The notes beneath the pieces are model-generated. The model saw nothing but the letters and a program-made list of their open reading frames with translations. It was not told the DNA's origin and did no database searches. A program made the position numbers and the translations under genes. Positions 62,542-64,000 of a DNA stretch of 64,000 nucleotides are shown in pieces. Source of the stretch: Aquanectria penicillioides (lineage: Eukaryota > Ascomycota > Sordariomycetes > Hypocreales > Nectriaceae); the NCBI GenBank assembly GCA_003415625.1, contig PYIU01000006.1:1674001-1738000 (forward strand). The letters are read 5' to 3'. The first letter of the stretch is position 1. Each line of letters opens with the position of its first letter.

Positions 62542-64000
62542 ATGAGCCAGAATGACCGCGCCGTGGCAACGGCCACTGCAAGGTCCGCCCCGCGTGTCAA
62601 CGGCATGAAGAAGTTCTCCAAGTTGTTCGCCTTTACGCGACTTTCTTCCCGCGGCCGCCAAGACAGCCCGGATTGGGAAGCCGCCGTCGTCTCAAATCGA
62701 GAGTCGTCGCCCGACCTCCACCAACTGTCATCGCGCCGCCGTCGCGGCGAGAACGAGCGCAAGAAACCTGCCCGCAATGGCCTCACCCGTCTCGTCGTCG
62801 ATGACGACAACCAACCGTGTCCTATTTGCGCGACCATCGACTTCCCCCGCCTGCTCAACTGGCGCCCAGGCCAGCCCCGACCGTGGATCCCCCTCGCCCA
62901 TACCCTCGCCGAGGATTCTGCCTGCCCCTACTGCATCTTCTTCCAGGCTCTTGTTGGCGCCGAGCCCGACCTCACACGCAAGTTTACGCCTTACCTGCGC
63001 ATCCGCCAGGCATTCGAGCGCCTCGGTGTGGGAGAGAAACACGAACTTGGCGGAGCGGTGCTGCTCGAGGTCACTACAAAAAGCAAGGCACTACCTTGGG
63101 GTTACATTGTACGCCTTGTGGAGGGCGCCGATGATCTGGCAGGGTATCGAGAGTCGACGCCTGCAATTCGCGGGAGGGTCATCCCACCCAAGCTCGATCC
63201 TGCGCTTCCCCGTACCTGGATCGATTTTTGCATGACCAATCACGCCAAGGAGTGCGCATCGCCGGGTCGCCCGATCCGTGGTTTGAAGTTGGTCGACTGC
63301 CGCGAGAAGGAGGTGGTGTTTGTGGATGATCTCAATGCCGAGGCTGTCGAGTACGTTACCCTCAGCTACGTCCGGGGCAGCGCAGACGAACTTCCCGCGC
63401 CCAATGGTACCATGCCCGCCGTCCTCCCGCGGAGCTGCCGCCCCTGCTGGCTGATGCCATGACCGTTACTCGATCGCTGGGCTTCCGATATCTCTGGGTG
63501 GATCAGTACTGCTTCCCACAGTACAATGGACACGAGCGCCAGCGGCAATTGGACAAGATGGGCGACATCTACGAGCGGTCCGCCCTGACCCTGATCATCG
63601 CCGCCGGCGAGGGAGTCTCCGACGGCATCCCAGGATTAAGTGTTCCTCGCGAGGAACAGCTCTCGCTCCAGACCGATGCTGGACATTTCACCACCTCTCT
63701 CACCCGACCCGACGTCGAAGTTGCTAGCTCGAAATGGGCCTCTCGCGGGTGGACCTACCAGGAGGGCCTCCTCTCGCGGAGACGCCTCGTCTTCACCCCT
63801 TCGCAGACCTATTTCCAGTGCCAACACCTCCACTGCCACGAAACCATTTCCTACCCTCTCCAAACGAAACCTTCTATCAATCTCGGCCGCGTATTTCCAC
63901 TCACCGGCGCAGGAATCCAGACTAAGGACTTCAAGTCTCACGTAAACGGATACATGAGCCGCGAATTCACCTATCCCCAAGATCGCCTGGATGCCTTCAG
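62542..64000 (+). CDS. HET-domain protein (heterokaryon-incompatibility type), 5' part
   Basis: Runs off the right end. The start MSQNDRAVATATARSAPRVN was chosen because upstream residues are repeat translation; MKKFSKLF at 62605 is an alternative. A basic, disordered N-terminus precedes a Cys-containing block (CPICATIDFPRLL, CPYCIFF) common before HET domains. The HET core follows: VEYVTLSYVRGSADELP, then LPPLLADAMTVTRSLGFRYL, WVDQYCFPQYNGHERQRQLD, MGDIYERSALTLIIAAGEGV, and KWASRGWTYQEGLLSRRRLV. The frame breaks at GG 63431-63432; one added G joins LPRE to LPPLLADAM. The usual YVWG Trp is Arg (CGG) here. HET proteins control allorecognition and programmed cell death in filamentous fungi. Position beside a degraded ankyrin-type gene suggests an accessory region. 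Confidence 0.88.

Overview
This is a window of a filamentous ascomycete nuclear genome, most likely a Sordariomycete and probably of the order Hypocreales (the order is inference from protein flavour, not a search). The evidence is short introns of about 46-100 bp with GTNNGT donors, CTAAC/CTGAC branch points and YAG acceptors, single-copy eukaryotic housekeeping genes, GC-rich coding sequence, and fungus-specific families (HET domain, fungal ankyrin-type accessory protein). I support 15 protein genes, one degraded gene and one doubtful small ORF. No tRNA, rRNA, CRISPR array or intact transposon could be supported.

Layout. 1-604: 3' part of a LOC1-like 60S assembly factor (+). 1310-2854: six-exon YheT/EHT1-type alpha/beta hydrolase (-). 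5604-8818: CTK1/CDK12-type RNA polymerase II CTD kinase with a long RS/RD-rich N-terminus (+). 10013-11551: unknown fungal protein (-). 11552-20435: nearly gene-empty, holding only a three-exon PMP3-type membrane proteolipid (14260-14725, -). 20436-22655: ERI-1-like exonuclease fold whose catalytic residues are lost, fused to an RRM and two RanBP2 zinc fingers (+). 24846-27760: large unknown protein with an acidic centre and Gln-rich tail (-). 28404-30049: HAT2 (-), divergent from XRN1 (31140-35581, +). 35886-36762: signal peptidase subunit SPC3 (-), divergent from a ULP2-type SUMO protease (37936-41218, +). 41761-43493: RRP9/U3-55K (-), divergent from proteasome beta-4 PRE1 (43899-44754, +). 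45386-46832: HNH_2-type accessory protein (+). 49725-51967: DED1 helicase (+). 54295-56121: AMP-binding-like protein without the P-loop (+). 56663-58894: degraded fungal ankyrin/STAND-type gene (+). 62542-64000: start of a HET-domain gene that runs off the window (+).

Functionally the left and central parts are mostly RNA metabolism (LOC1, CTK1, the RRM/zinc-finger protein, XRN1, RRP9, DED1) mixed with chromatin, protein-targeting and protein-turnover genes. The right end turns accessory: the ankyrin-type wreck and the HET gene resemble fungal incompatibility or innate-immunity repertoires.

Most important technical observation: seven single-copy or conserved genes carry, between them, eight places where the reading frame breaks and is restored by one extra base, and at every site the missing base sits in, or can be read as belonging to, a C or G run. 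The affected genes include CTK1, XRN1 (twice) and RRP9. This looks like systematic homopolymer under-calling in the assembly rather than eight real mutations. Genes with such breaks are annotated as intact CDS with the break noted. Two genes also have extraordinarily short first coding exons: PRE1 (start codon split AT|G by an intron) and XRN1 (5 nt).
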